Under the pieces are notes generated by a model that saw nothing but the letters and a program-made list of their open reading frames with translations, was not told where the DNA came from and made no database searches. A stretch of DNA of 64,000 nt from Mycobacterium sp. 852014-52450_SCH5900713 (GTDB lineage Bacteria; Actinomycetota; Actinomycetes; Mycobacteriales; Mycobacteriaceae). The stretch covers positions 1-64,000 of the forward strand of contig NZ_LZIL01000009.1 of the NCBI RefSeq assembly GCF_001667075.1, written 5' to 3'. Positions 25,454-35,796 of this stretch are shown here, piece by piece. Both the position numbers and the translations under genes were made by a program. The first letter of the stretch is position 1, and each line of letters opens with the position of its first letter.

Positions 25454-26170
25454 TCACTCGCCGCTGTCGATGATGCGCGTTGAGCGCACCGTCCGGGACG
25501 AAGGACGACGCCGGCCGGGGAGCGGAATGCGGTCGGCGATGCTGCTCAGCGGGTTCACCACCATGGTGAGCGCGACGACCGCGTCCTGGAGCGTGGCGAT
25601 CGCGGGCTCCAGCGCTTCCATCCCGGGCGTCAGCCGCGCCAGGGTGTCGGCGACGTCGGCGAGCTGGTCCAGCGGCCCGTTCTTCGCCGTCAGCTTGTCG
25701 ACCAGACCACCCTCGGCCAGCAGCCGGTCGGCCAGCCCATCCTCGGCCAGCAGCCGCTCGATCAGTCCGTCCTCGGAGACAAGCTGATCGGCCAGGCCGC
25801 CGGGCTGCAGGGTGCGGTGCAGGCCCCCGCCCTCAGCGGTAAGGCGGTCCAGCAGGCCGCCGTCCGACGTCAGCATGTCGACCAACCCGCCCGGGCGCAG
25901 CAGCCGGTCGATCGGTCCCTCCGGTGCCACGGCCCGTCCCAGTGGCGCATCGTCGTCCAGCAGCCGGGCGAGCCGGTTGGCACGAACGATCGCGTCGTCG
26001 ATTCCCAGCATGGAAGTCATGGCGTTCGTTCCGCCGGTCCCGCCTTCGCCCAGCGCCCGTTTCGCCACCCCGACCGCCGCGGTTGCCACGGTCAGGCCGG
26101 CGTCCGCGGCGGCGAGCCCGACACGTGCCGGGGCGGTCGCGGCCAACACGATCCGTGCGGCGAGGTTCAT
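25454..26170 (-). CDS. Decapeptide-repeat protein upstream of phoP (Rv0756c type)
   Basis: A 238-residue protein. An Ala-rich N-terminus (residues 1-40) could associate with the membrane. Residues 81-180 are ten consecutive 10-residue repeats in perfect register, with Gly at the fifth, Leu (or Ile) near the sixth/seventh, Asp at the eighth and Leu at the tenth position (for example SEDGLIERLL, AEDGLADRLL, AEGGLVDKLT). A hydrophobic segment (DAVVALTMVVNPL) and a basic tail follow. Rv0756c has this place and size in Mtb. No function is known. It is divergent from phoP with 156 bases between. Confidence 0.85.
   Translation of the reverse strand: MNLAARIVLAATAPARVGLAAADAGLTVATAAVGVAKRALGEGGTGGTNAMTSMLGIDDAIVRANRLARLLDDDAPLGRAVAPEGPIDRLLRPGGLVDMLTSDGGLLDRLTAEGGGLHRTLQPGGLADQLVSEDGLIERLLAEDGLADRLLAEGGLVDKLTAKNGPLDQLADVADTLARLTPGMEALEPAIATLQDAVVALTMVVNPLSSIADRIPLPGRRRPSSRTVRSTRIIDSGE
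25631..25930 (-). repeat. Ten in-frame 30-bp (decapeptide) repeats
   Basis: The coding repeat of the preceding protein: ten units of 30 bases without insertion or deletion. Units are diverged at DNA level, which implies selection for the protein pattern rather than recent expansion. Confidence 0.8.
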
Positions 26171-26326
26171 TCCACGAGTCTATTCGCGACGCGACTGCGC
26201 CGACCCGCGCAGGTCCGAGCGGTTGCGATGAGGCCTGGCAGACTACTATCAGAGTGTTGGCACTGAGCTTTCAGCAACCACACAACCTTTACATAGGAAA
26301 CGTTCAACAAGAGGCAGAAGAATCTG
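26171..26326. promoter_or_regulatory. phoP: phoP promoter region
   Basis: 156 bases between the divergent decapeptide-repeat gene and phoP. TTTCAGC at 26269-26275 and the overlapping TGAGC resemble a PhoP half-site, and PhoP is autoregulated in Mtb, but I do not see a complete direct repeat. AAGAGGC lies upstream of the ATG. Confidence 0.4.
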
Positions 26327-27046
26327 ATGACCGCGGCAACCTCAAGCGAAACGAAACCGGAGGCTCGTGTCCTCGTAGTCGATGACGAGGCCAACATCGT
26401 CGAGCTCCTCTCGGTGAGCCTCAAGTTCCAGGGTTTCGAGGTCTACACCGCGACGAATGGCGCCCAGGCCCTGGATCGGGCCCGGGAAGCCCGCCCCGAC
26501 GCGGTGATCCTGGACGTGATGATGCCCGGGATGGACGGATTCGGAGTGCTGCGGCGCCTGCGCGCCGACGGCATCGACGCCCCGGCGCTGTTCCTGACGG
26601 CCCGTGATTCGTTGCAGGACAAGATCGCCGGCCTGACCCTGGGCGGCGACGACTACGTGACCAAGCCGTTCAGCTTGGAGGAAGTCGTCGCCCGGCTGCG
26701 GGTCATCCTTCGGCGCGCCGGCAAGGGCGGAGCGGAGCCCCGCAGCGCCCGGCTGACCTTCGCCGACATCGAACTCGACGAGGAGACGCACGAGGTGTGG
26801 AAGGCCGGCGAACCGGTGTCCCTATCGCCGACCGAGTTCACGCTGCTGCGTTACTTTGTGATCAACGCGGGCACGGTCTTGAGCAAGCCCAAGATCCTCG
26901 ACCACGTGTGGCGATATGACTTCGGAGGTGACGTCAATGTCGTCGAGTCCTACGTTTCGTACCTACGCCGCAAGATCGATACTGGGGAGAAGCGGCTGCT
27001 GCATACCCTGCGGGGAGTGGGCTACGTGTTGCGGGAACCACGCTGA
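26327..27046 (+). CDS. phoP: Response regulator PhoP
   Basis: OmpR-family regulator that controls ESX-1 secretion, complex lipids and acid response in Mtb. The receiver domain (residues 14-125) has the phospho-acceptor Asp63 in VILDVMMPGMDG, switch Thr in LFLTARDS and Lys in YVTKPFSLEE. The winged-helix DNA-binding domain occupies about residues 140-239 (LSPTEFTLLRYFVIN, then YVSYLRRKID). Apart from a shorter, different N-terminus (239 versus 247 residues) it is almost identical to Mtb PhoP as I recall it. It lies 40 bases before phoR, forming the usual operon. Confidence 0.98.
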   Translation: MTAATSSETKPEARVLVVDDEANIVELLSVSLKFQGFEVYTATNGAQALDRAREARPDAVILDVMMPGMDGFGVLRRLRADGIDAPALFLTARDSLQDKIAGLTLGGDDYVTKPFSLEEVVARLRVILRRAGKGGAEPRSARLTFADIELDEETHEVWKAGEPVSLSPTEFTLLRYFVINAGTVLSKPKILDHVWRYDFGGDVNVVESYVSYLRRKIDTGEKRLLHTLRGVGYVLREPR

Positions 27047-27086
27047 GCCCGCGCTCGGCCGCCAGCGTTAGCGAAGAATCATTCAC

Positions 27087-28529
27087 ATGGCCAAACAGCA
27101 TCGACGTGGATTGCCGCTCCGGGTAGGGCTGGTCGCCGCCACCCTGGCGCTGGTGGCGTGCGGGCTGGCGGTCTCGGGCATCGCGGTCACGTCGATCCTG
27201 CGGCACAGCCTGGTCACCCGGATCGACCAGACGCTGCTCGACGCGTCGCGGGGCTGGGCGCAGGCCCCGCGGCGCGAGTCGCCGCCGCCCTACGGGGCCC
27301 CCGACCCGGGCCGGCCACCGTCGAAGTTCTACGTGCGGGGCATCGGCATCGACGGCACCCCGTTCACCGCGATCAACGACCGCAACTCCGAACCGGCATT
27401 GCCGCCCAACAACGACGTAGGCCCCAATCCGACGACGCTGCCGTCGGTCAACGGGTCCGACATCCAGTGGCGCGCGGTGTCGGTGCGCGGCCCGCACGGC
27501 CTGACGACCGTTGCGATCGACCTGTCCGACGTCCAACACACGGTCAGCTCCCTGGTCTGGTTGCAGATCGGTATCGGGGTGGCGGTGCTGGTAGTGGTCG
27601 GCATCGCCGGCTTCGCGGTCGTGCAGCGCAGCCTGCGGCCGCTCTCCGAGGTCGAACAGACTGCCGCGGCGATAGCCGCCGGCCAGCTGGATCGCCGTGT
27701 CCCGGAACGTGATCCACGTACCGAGGTCGGCCGGCTGTCCCTCGCCCTGAACGGAATGCTTGCGCAGATCCAGGAGGCGCTCGCGTCCTCGGAGTCGTCG
27801 GCCGAGAAGGCCCGCGGTTCCGAGGAGCGGATGCGGCGGTTCATCACCGACGCCAGCCACGAGCTGCGCACCCCGCTAACGACAATCCGCGGCTTCGCGG
27901 AGTTGTATCGGCAGGGCGCCGCGCGCGACGTCGCCATGCTGTTGTCGCGCATCGAAAGCGAAGCCAGCCGGATGGGGCTGCTGGTCGACGACCTGCTGCT
28001 GTTGGCCCGCCTCGATGTGCAACGACCGCTCGAACACAACCGGGTCGACCTGCTGGCGCTGGCCAGCGACGCCGTGCACGACGCGCAGGCGATGGACCCC
28101 AAGCGCACCATTGCCATGGAAGTGCTCGACGGCCCTGGCACCCCGGAGGTGCTCGGAGACGAACCGCGGATCCGACAGGTGCTGAGCAACCTGGTCGCGA
28201 ATGCCTTGCAGCACACCCCGGAGCGCGCCGACGTCACCGTGCGGGTCGGCACCGAGGGGGACGACGCCGTGCTCGAAGTGGCCGACAAGGGTCCCGGCAT
28301 GACCGAGCAGGACGCGTCGCGGGTGTTCGAACGCTTCTATCGCACCGACTCGTCGCGGGCGCGTGCCAGCGGCGGCACTGGATTGGGGCTATCGATCGTC
28401 GACTCGCTGGTGCGCGCGCACGGCGGCGCCGTCACGGTGACGACCGCGCCCGGGGAGGGCTGTTGTTTCCGGGTCACACTCCCGCGCGTCAGCGAAGTGC
28501 CGGCGCAGGAGCCGGTTCACGCCAATTGA
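27087..28529 (+). CDS. phoR: Sensor histidine kinase PhoR
   Basis: Membrane histidine kinase that phosphorylates PhoP. It has two membrane segments (about residues 10-35 and 155-178) that enclose an outer sensor loop of about 120 residues, and a HAMP linker ([18 protein letters not shown]). The phospho-acceptor His258 is in [15 protein letters not shown], and the ATPase has an N box ([15 protein letters not shown]), G1 (DKGPGM), F box (FERFYRTD) and G2 ([10 protein letters not shown]). At 480 residues it is close to the Mtb length of 485. Its 3' end overlaps the convergent HIT gene by 13 bases. The outer loop is the part expected to vary between species. Confidence 0.97.
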   Translation: MAKQHRRGLPLRVGLVAATLALVACGLAVSGIAVTSILRHSLVTRIDQTLLDASRGWAQAPRRESPPPYGAPDPGRPPSKFYVRGIGIDGTPFTAINDRNSEPALPPNNDVGPNPTTLPSVNGSDIQWRAVSVRGPHGLTTVAIDLSDVQHTVSSLVWLQIGIGVAVLVVVGIAGFAVVQRSLRPLSEVEQTAAAIAAGQLDRRVPERDPRTEVGRLSLALNGMLAQIQEALASSESSAEKARGSEERMRRFITDASHELRTPLTTIRGFAELYRQGAARDVAMLLSRIESEASRMGLLVDDLLLLARLDVQRPLEHNRVDLLALASDAVHDAQAMDPKRTIAMEVLDGPGTPEVLGDEPRIRQVLSNLVANALQHTPERADVTVRVGTEGDDAVLEVADKGPGMTEQDASRVFERFYRTDSSRARASGGTGLGLSIVDSLVRAHGGAVTVTTAPGEGCCFRVTLPRVSEVPAQEPVHAN

Positions 28530-28921
28530 GCCAGGGCCGCCTTGATTTTGGCCTGCGCGTCGTCCAGGGATTCCGGTGAGGGGTTGCGGTCGACGTTGGC
28601 GAAACCGAAGTCGCTCAGGCGGCGGGTGGGGAACACGTGCACGTGTAGATGGGGCACCTCCAGCCCGGCGATGATCACCCCCGCCCGCTCAGTCTTGAAG
28701 GCCTTGCACACGGCCTTGCCGACAAGCTGACTCACGCTCATGATCCGGGCGAACGTCGCCCCATCGACGTCCTGCCACTGATCGATTTCGGCCCGCGGCA
28801 CCACCAACGTGTGCCCTTGAGTCATGGGCTCGATCGTCAAGAACGCGACGACCTCGTCGTCCTCGTAGACGAAGCGGCCGGGAAGTTCACGGTTGATGAT
28901 CTTGGTGAAGATCGATGCCAT
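28517..28921 (-). CDS. HIT-family hydrolase (Rv0759c type)
   Basis: A 134-residue histidine-triad protein: catalytic motif HLHVHVFP preceded by the nucleotide-binding region [18 protein letters not shown] and [12 protein letters not shown] proteins hydrolyse purine-nucleotide phosphoramidates or dinucleoside polyphosphates. Its size and place match Rv0759c after phoR. The last codons overlap phoR on the other strand by 13 bases. The natural substrate is unknown. Confidence 0.92.
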   Translation of the reverse strand: MASIFTKIINRELPGRFVYEDDEVVAFLTIEPMTQGHTLVVPRAEIDQWQDVDGATFARIMSVSQLVGKAVCKAFKTERAGVIIAGLEVPHLHVHVFPTRRLSDFGFANVDRNPSPESLDDAQAKIKAALAQLA

Positions 28922-28976
28922 GGCCCCAGCATAGGGGCGATGGTTCTCGCCTCGGGCCGCGCCTGCTTGCGCCGGG

Positions 28977-29000
28977 TTCGATAGCGCACGCGCGATCGAA
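28977..29000. terminator. Inverted repeat between HIT and NTF2-like genes
   Basis: TTCGAT (28977-28982) and ATCGAA (28995-29000) with a GC-rich 12-base spacer lie in the 119-base gap. It could end the minus-strand operon arriving from 37 kb or act as an operator for the HIT gene. Confidence 0.3.
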
Positions 29001-29040
29001 TCTCAGGAGGCGGTAGTGCCTTCGGCGCCGTGCGGCCGGC

Positions 29041-29469
29041 TCACTCCTCCTTGCCGAACTGCATGACGTCGAGGTTCCAGTAGCCCCTCATGTTGGTAAT
29101 CAGTCCGGCGTCGTTGACCGCGTAAGTGAACACGCCCCGCACCGAGCTGGTGAAGCCGCCCTCGAACTTGCTGTTGAGCACCAATATGTGGGCGATCTCA
29201 TGGGGGGAACTCGACGGGAACGTTTCCTCGCAAGTGATGGACAGCTGGTTGGCCGCGATGTTCGTGTCGAAGAACGCGCCGACTGCCTCCTTACCGCGAA
29301 CCCCGGTGCCGTCCGGGTTGGTCACGGATTTGCCGATCGGATCCTCGATGACGACGTCGTCGGCCATCAGGGCCAGCCAGCCCTCCCGGTCGTGCGCTTG
29401 TACGCATCGCCATGATGCCTGCGAGGCGGCGAGCGCCGGGGTCGCCTGCGATTCTTCGGTTCGGGTCAT
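29041..29469 (-). CDS. NTF2/ketosteroid-isomerase-like protein (Rv0760c)
   Basis: A 142-residue SnoaL/ketosteroid-isomerase fold protein (SSWRCVQAHDREGWLALMAD, DDVVIEDPIGKSV, MRGYWNLDVM). Mtb Rv0760c, very close in sequence from memory, binds steroids in its cavity but showed little isomerase activity. It is the last gene of the CYP51 cluster, 16 bases after the flavoprotein gene. It may isomerise or carry a steroid/lipid intermediate produced by the cluster. Conserved Asp residues in the pocket (DDVVIEDP) are kept. Confidence 0.9.
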   Translation of the reverse strand: MTRTEESQATPALAASQASWRCVQAHDREGWLALMADDVVIEDPIGKSVTNPDGTGVRGKEAVGAFFDTNIAANQLSITCEETFPSSSPHEIAHILVLNSKFEGGFTSSVRGVFTYAVNDAGLITNMRGYWNLDVMQFGKEE

Positions 29470-29485
29470 TCTTGTTCTCCTGTCA

Positions 29486-31540
29486 CTAGATTGCGCACGC
29501 GGCGCGCGCGCCTTCCTCGGTGGCCTTGCGGATCAGCCCGAGCCCGGTGCAGTCGCCGGCGGCGTGCACCTGAGCGCCGGGCAGGGCGGCGGCCAGCGCG
29601 TCGAACATCGTGGTGTCGGGTTCGACCGTGCCGGCCAGCACGACGCTGTCGGCCTCCAGCTGCCGGGCGGTGCCGCCGGCCGGGGTGAACACCACCGCTT
29701 CGGTGGTGATCCGTTCCACGGTGGCCCGCACATGCACGGTGACGCCCAGCCGGTCGAGGCGATCCATGTGTTCGGTCTTGCGTTTGTTGCCGACCTCCGG
29801 GGCGATGTTTTTGCCGGATTCGAGGACCGACACCAGCCGGCCCCGGCTCGCCAGGAATTCGGCCAGTTCCAGGGCGACCAGGTCACCGCCGATGATGGCG
29901 ACCCGCCGTCCGACCGGCATCCAGGCGCGGCTGGCCATCCGGACCGCGGCAGGATGCACCAGCCGCTGCCGCCACCCGCCCAGCGCGGAAGCCCCCAGCC
30001 GTTGCCAAGCCGGTGCGCCGGATTCGGCTCGCCCGCCCAGCAATTCGCGCAGCCCGGGACCGGTGTGGACGTGCGGTAGATCGGATCCGGGGATCGCCGG
30101 CACGGCGACCCTGCCACCGGTGGCGACCACCACCGCATCCGGGCCGGCATCGACGACGTCCTGAGACGAAATCGATTGACCCAGACGGACTTCCACGCTG
30201 CTGAGCTTGATCTCCTGGCGCAGGTAGCGCAGAAAAGGCTCATTCTCCGGATGCAGAACCGCCGCCCAGCGCAGCGCGCCGCCCAGCGCGGCGCTGCGTT
30301 CGAAAAGCGTGACGCGGTGTCCCCGTTCGGCGGCTACCCGGGCGGCCTCCAGCCCGGCGGGCCCACCGCCGATCACCACCACGCGCTTGGTGCGTGCGGC
30401 GGGAGCCGCCGCCATTTCGCGCTCCTTGCCGGTGCGTGGATTGACGGCACAGTCGACAGAGAAACGCAGTTCCATTGCATCGATGCAGTTTTCACAGGAG
30501 ATGCACTTGCGAATCCGGTGTGCCTGCCCGTCGCGCAGTTTGCGCGGCAGCTCGGGGTCGGCCAGCAGCGGACGGCCCATCGCGATGAAATCGGCGCGTC
30601 CGTCGGCCAGAATCCGTTCGGCCCGGGCCGGATCGTGGATGCGGCCGACGGCGATCACGGGCACGTCGACCACCTGCTTGACCGCGGCCGCGGCCCCGAC
30701 GTTGAGCCCCTCGCCGTCGTCGGCACCGTTGACCATCCCGGTCACCAACCGGTCGATCACCCCGCCGCTGATGTGGAACGCGTTGACACCCGCGGCCACG
30801 AACTCCGGCGCCAGCTGCGCGGTCTCGAAGATCGGCCGGCCACCCGCGACCCGTTCGTAGCCCGAGATTCGCAGCGTGATCGGCAGGGCGTCACCGATCT
30901 CGGAACGGATTGCGGCCAGCGCATCGAGGACCACCCGCGCACGGCCGCGGACCGAATCACCGCGGTAGTCGTCGGTGCGGCGATTGCGTTGCGGGGCAAG
31001 GAATGAGCCCAGCAGCATGTAGCCGTGCGCGGCGTGCAGCTCGATGCCGTCGTACCCGGCCTCGACGGCACGCCGCGCCGCGGCCTTGAACAAATCGAAC
31101 ACCCCGCACAGCTGTTGCTTGCTGATCTCGACCGACGGGCGCCCGGTGAGGTAGGAGGGAATCACCGACGGGCCCAATGACGTGACACCGAAGATCTCGG
31201 GCCCCAGACCGTCGGGACCGGCGTGCACGATTTGTGGTTGGATCTTGGCCCCGTGCTCGTGCACCACCTCCACGAGCGCCCGATGCGCGTCGACCGATTC
31301 GTCGGTGGCCAGGTGCAACCCGCCTGGAGTCTCCGGATGCTGGTGGTCGATCCCGGTGGCGCCCAGCGTGATCAGGCCGACTCCGCCCTTGGCGCGTGCG
31401 GCGAAGTAGTCGCGGGTGCGCTCGGACGGCAGCCCATCGGGCGTGCCATACATGGTCTCCATCGGAGACATGACCATGCGGTTGCGCACTGTCATGGCGC
31501 CGATCTGTCCCGGCGCCAGCAGGTGCCCGAACCCCGTCAC
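29486..31540 (-). CDS. Old Yellow Enzyme/2,4-dienoyl-CoA reductase-type flavoprotein
   Basis: A 684-residue multi-cofactor enzyme. Residues 1-370 form the FMN-binding TIM barrel (RNRMVMSPMETMYG, YDGIELHAAHGYMLLGSFL) and an Fe-S Cys cluster follows (CISCENCIDAM, then VDCAVNPRTGKE). The FAD/NAD domain has two GxGxxG motifs (VVVIGGGPAGLEAARVAAER and VAIIGGDLVALELAEFL). It is built like E. coli FadH and Mtb FadH (Rv1175c), which reduce 2,4-dienoyl-CoA. H37Rv has no such gene between Rv0760c and Rv0761c, as I recall, so it is an addition here. A sterol-ring or enoate substrate is as plausible as dienoyl-CoA. Confidence 0.9.
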   Translation of the reverse strand: MTGFGHLLAPGQIGAMTVRNRMVMSPMETMYGTPDGLPSERTRDYFAARAKGGVGLITLGATGIDHQHPETPGGLHLATDESVDAHRALVEVVHEHGAKIQPQIVHAGPDGLGPEIFGVTSLGPSVIPSYLTGRPSVEISKQQLCGVFDLFKAAARRAVEAGYDGIELHAAHGYMLLGSFLAPQRNRRTDDYRGDSVRGRARVVLDALAAIRSEIGDALPITLRISGYERVAGGRPIFETAQLAPEFVAAGVNAFHISGGVIDRLVTGMVNGADDGEGLNVGAAAAVKQVVDVPVIAVGRIHDPARAERILADGRADFIAMGRPLLADPELPRKLRDGQAHRIRKCISCENCIDAMELRFSVDCAVNPRTGKEREMAAAPAARTKRVVVIGGGPAGLEAARVAAERGHRVTLFERSAALGGALRWAAVLHPENEPFLRYLRQEIKLSSVEVRLGQSISSQDVVDAGPDAVVVATGGRVAVPAIPGSDLPHVHTGPGLRELLGGRAESGAPAWQRLGASALGGWRQRLVHPAAVRMASRAWMPVGRRVAIIGGDLVALELAEFLASRGRLVSVLESGKNIAPEVGNKRKTEHMDRLDRLGVTVHVRATVERITTEAVVFTPAGGTARQLEADSVVLAGTVEPDTTMFDALAAALPGAQVHAAGDCTGLGLIRKATEEGARAACAI

Positions 31541-31567
31541 TCGGGACCCAGTCGGTTGGGGCGGCAG

Positions 31568-32695
31568 TTACCTGTCCGCGTCCGTGTACCGGATGACGCC
31601 GCGAATGTTCTTGCCGTCCAGCATGTCCTGGTAGCCCTCGTTGATCTGCTCCAGGCGGTACTGGGTGGTGACCATGTCGTCCAGGTTCAGCTTGCCGGCC
31701 TTGTACATCGACAGCAGCTGCGGGATGTCGTACTGCGGGTTGCCGCCGCCGAAGATGGTGCCCTGCAAGTTCTTCTGCATCAGGGTGAGCATCGCCAGGT
31801 TGAGGTTGACGTTGGTGTCCAGCAGGCTGCCGATGGCGGTCAGCACGCAGGTGCCGCCCTTTTGGGTGATGTTGAGGTAGTTGTCGACGTCGGCGCCGTG
31901 CAGCTCGCCAACCGTGACCACGACCTTGTGGGCCATCAGCCCGTAGGTGACCTCCATGATGCCCATCAGCGCCGCGTCGATGTCGGGATAGACGTGGGTG
32001 GCACCAAATTTCAGCGCCTGGTCGCGCTTCCATTCGACCGGGTCGATCGCGAAGATGTAGCGTGCGCCGGCGTTGACGGCGCCCTGCAGCGCCGCCATGC
32101 CGACCCCGCCGACACCGACGATGGCGACGTCTTGGCCCGGCCGGATGTCGGCGGTGCGGACCGCCGAGCCGTACCCGGTGGTGACGCCGCAGCCGACTAA
32201 GGCGGCGACCTCGAAGGGAACCGACGGGTCGATCTTCACCACGGAGCTGCGGTGCACCACCATGTACGGCGAGAACGTGCCCAGCAGCGTCATGGGGAAG
32301 ACATTCTGACCCTTTGACTGGATGCGGAACGTGCCGTCGGAAACCGCGGCACCGCCGAGCAGTCCGGCCCCCAGGTCGCACAGGTTGCGCATGCCGGCCT
32401 GACACGTCGGGCACTGCCCGCAGGACGGGATGAAGGACAGCACCACGTGGTCGCCGGGGGCGATGTCTTCGACGCCCGCACCGACCTCGGTGACGATGCC
32501 GGCACCCTCATGCCCGCCGAGCACCGGGAAACCGGCCATCGGGATTCCGCCGGTAACGAGGTGATGGTCGGAGTGGCACATGCCGGCCGCTTCCATCTGG
32601 ATCTTGACCTCATGCGCTTGCGGGTCGCCGATCTCGATTTCCTCGATGGACCAGGGCTGGTTGAACTCCCAGATCAGTGCGCCTTTTGTCTTCAC
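31568..32695 (-). CDS. adhB: Zinc alcohol dehydrogenase AdhB (NDMA-dependent type)
   Basis: A 375-residue zinc-dependent MDR dehydrogenase. Catalytic Zn ligands are in AGMCHSDHH and GGHEGAG, and the structural Zn has four Cys in SCGQCPTCQAGMRNLC. The cofactor motif is VGVGGVGMAALQGAV. It is nearly identical to Mtb Rv0761c as recalled. This subfamily is classed with NDMA-dependent alcohol dehydrogenases, which hold NAD tightly and pass electrons to mycofactocin; that cofactor's genes are not in this window. A 154-base gap separates it from the upstream Rv0762c-like gene, so it may have its own promoter. Confidence 0.92.
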   Translation of the reverse strand: MKTKGALIWEFNQPWSIEEIEIGDPQAHEVKIQMEAAGMCHSDHHLVTGGIPMAGFPVLGGHEGAGIVTEVGAGVEDIAPGDHVVLSFIPSCGQCPTCQAGMRNLCDLGAGLLGGAAVSDGTFRIQSKGQNVFPMTLLGTFSPYMVVHRSSVVKIDPSVPFEVAALVGCGVTTGYGSAVRTADIRPGQDVAIVGVGGVGMAALQGAVNAGARYIFAIDPVEWKRDQALKFGATHVYPDIDAALMGIMEVTYGLMAHKVVVTVGELHGADVDNYLNITQKGGTCVLTAIGSLLDTNVNLNLAMLTLMQKNLQGTIFGGGNPQYDIPQLLSMYKAGKLNLDDMVTTQYRLEQINEGYQDMLDGKNIRGVIRYTDADR

Positions 32696-32849
32696 GATGG
32701 TCCTGACCCCATTTCGCCTTTGAATCGATCAGAGCTGGCCGGCCCCTTGATGCCGGACAACTTGGTGACGGGCGCCACAGGCACCCTTGTCGCGTCAGCA
32801 TAGCGCGTGCAACAAATCAAATGCTTGGTTGGTCCGCCACTGGCTCCGG

Positions 32850-33398
32850 TCACCAGATCGGCACCGGTGCCTGGCCGAGCGGGTAGTAGCCCGGCAGCTT
32901 CTCGCCGGCGATGCTGCGCTCGATTCGCTTCTGCATGCCGGAGCTGAGGTCGCCGGATTCGATGAGCTTGCCGAACATGTACGCGACGTGACCGAAGTCG
33001 AAGAAGTCCCGCTGCCACTCGATGAGGTTGTCGGCGTTGAGGCGGAACCAACTGCCGCCGATGCCGTAGATCTCGTCCCTGGTGCCGTCGGACTTGTTGA
33101 CGATCTGCTTCCAGAAGCCGACGATCTCGCCCTGCTTCTCGTCGATGAGCACCTTCTGGTACTCGTACACCCAGTTCTCCAGGCCCTCCATCTCCAGGCC
33201 CAGGGCAATGTCGCGGATTTCGTCGATGCCGACGCACATCACGTCTTCCTTGGGGCCGATGTTCCAGCCGTAGGTGGCGTCCTGGGTGTAGAAGTCCGCC
33301 AATGGCCGCCAGTCACCGGCCTTCTCGCAGTCCTTGTTGGCCTGCAGCCAGCGGTCGACCCATGCCTCGAGTTCCTCGCGTGACGCTTGTGATGTCAT
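32850..33398 (-). CDS. SnoaL-like protein (Rv0762c type)
   Basis: A 182-residue NTF2/SnoaL-like protein (LEAWVDRWLQANKDCEKAGD, DFYTQDATYGWNIGP, then FWKQIVNKSDGT and WQRDFFDFGHVAYMF). It lies 3 bases after the ferredoxin gene, corresponding to Rv0762c. The fold often isomerises, hydrates or binds polyketide- or steroid-like molecules. No catalytic residues can be assigned. Its tight linkage to the P450 and ferredoxin genes suggests it acts on the same substrate or product. Confidence 0.85.
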   Translation of the reverse strand: MTSQASREELEAWVDRWLQANKDCEKAGDWRPLADFYTQDATYGWNIGPKEDVMCVGIDEIRDIALGLEMEGLENWVYEYQKVLIDEKQGEIVGFWKQIVNKSDGTRDEIYGIGGSWFRLNADNLIEWQRDFFDFGHVAYMFGKLIESGDLSSGMQKRIERSIAGEKLPGYYPLGQAPVPIW

Positions 33399-33401
33399 GA
33401 A

Positions 33402-34971
<1,570 letters not shown>

Positions 34972-34975
<4 letters not shown>

Positions 34976-35796
34976 GACGGCATCCCCTCCTCGCCGAGTG
35001 CGAGCTTCTGTCGATCTTTCTTGTCGGCCAACGGGGCTTCGGGCTGAAGCTCCATGTTCGCGATGAACCCGCCGCGCGGTGTCTCGGCGACGAACGTGAT
35101 GGCGCGCGCCAGGTCCGCCGCGCGCAGGAAGTAGTCATGGCGGGCCTGGCCCCACTTGGCCCAGTCCTCCAGTGCGGGGCCGATCTTCTCGGCCGGCAGG
35201 CTCCAGCCCATCGAGGTCTTCGTCGGGCCGGGGTGCACGATCGAGGCCCGCACGCCGGTGCCCTCGAGCTCCATCTGGAAGTTGGTGACCATCGCCACGA
35301 GAGCGGCCTTGGCCGCGCCGTAGGCACCCATGTGCGGCCGCTGGCGCAGGGCCACGTCGGAGCCGACGAAGATCAGATCGCCACGCTGACGCTCCAGCAT
35401 GCCCGGCAGCACGGCGGCGGCCAGCCGGTTGGCGCCGACGAGGTGGATTTGCAGTTGCGACTCGAACTCGTCGGTGGTGATCTCCGCGAGTTTGCCGAAG
35501 TATGTGTCGCCGGCACCGGCGACCATTACCTCGATGTCGCCCAGTGCGTCGACCGACTGCGAGACAAAGGATTTCACCGAGTTCGGATCCGTGACGTCCA
35601 GGTGGAATCCGACCGCCTCGCCGCCTTCGGCGTTGATCTTGCCGACGATGTCGTTGAGCTTCTCGACTCGGCGCGCGCCGAGCGCGACCGGGAAGCCGTG
35701 CGCCGCGAGTTCGATGGCGGTGGCCTCTCCGATGCCGGACGAGGCGCCGGCCACGATGGCCGGCCGGCGTTCGGGCAGGGGGTCAAAGCGGGGCAT
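34972..35796 (-). CDS. Short-chain dehydrogenase (Rv0765c type)
   Basis: A 274-residue SDR: cofactor motif AGASSGIGEAT, central AGAGDTYFG in place of the NNAG motif, a catalytic region with VGSDVALRQRPHMG and Tyr-Lys in YGAAKAALVAM. Its stop overlaps cyp51 and its start directly follows the cyp123 stop, so these three genes are translationally coupled. It would oxidise the hydroxyl formed by a P450, or reduce a keto group; substrate unknown. The unusual AGAGD in place of NNAG is worth noting. Confidence 0.88.

Noticed and set aside
26171..26326. Complete PhoP box in the phoP promoter
   Set aside because: Only a half-site-like TTTCAGC is visible; the second repeat is not.
30957..32414. 485-codon frame across the flavoprotein and adhB genes
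   Set aside because: It is a shifted shadow frame of two real genes on the same strand.
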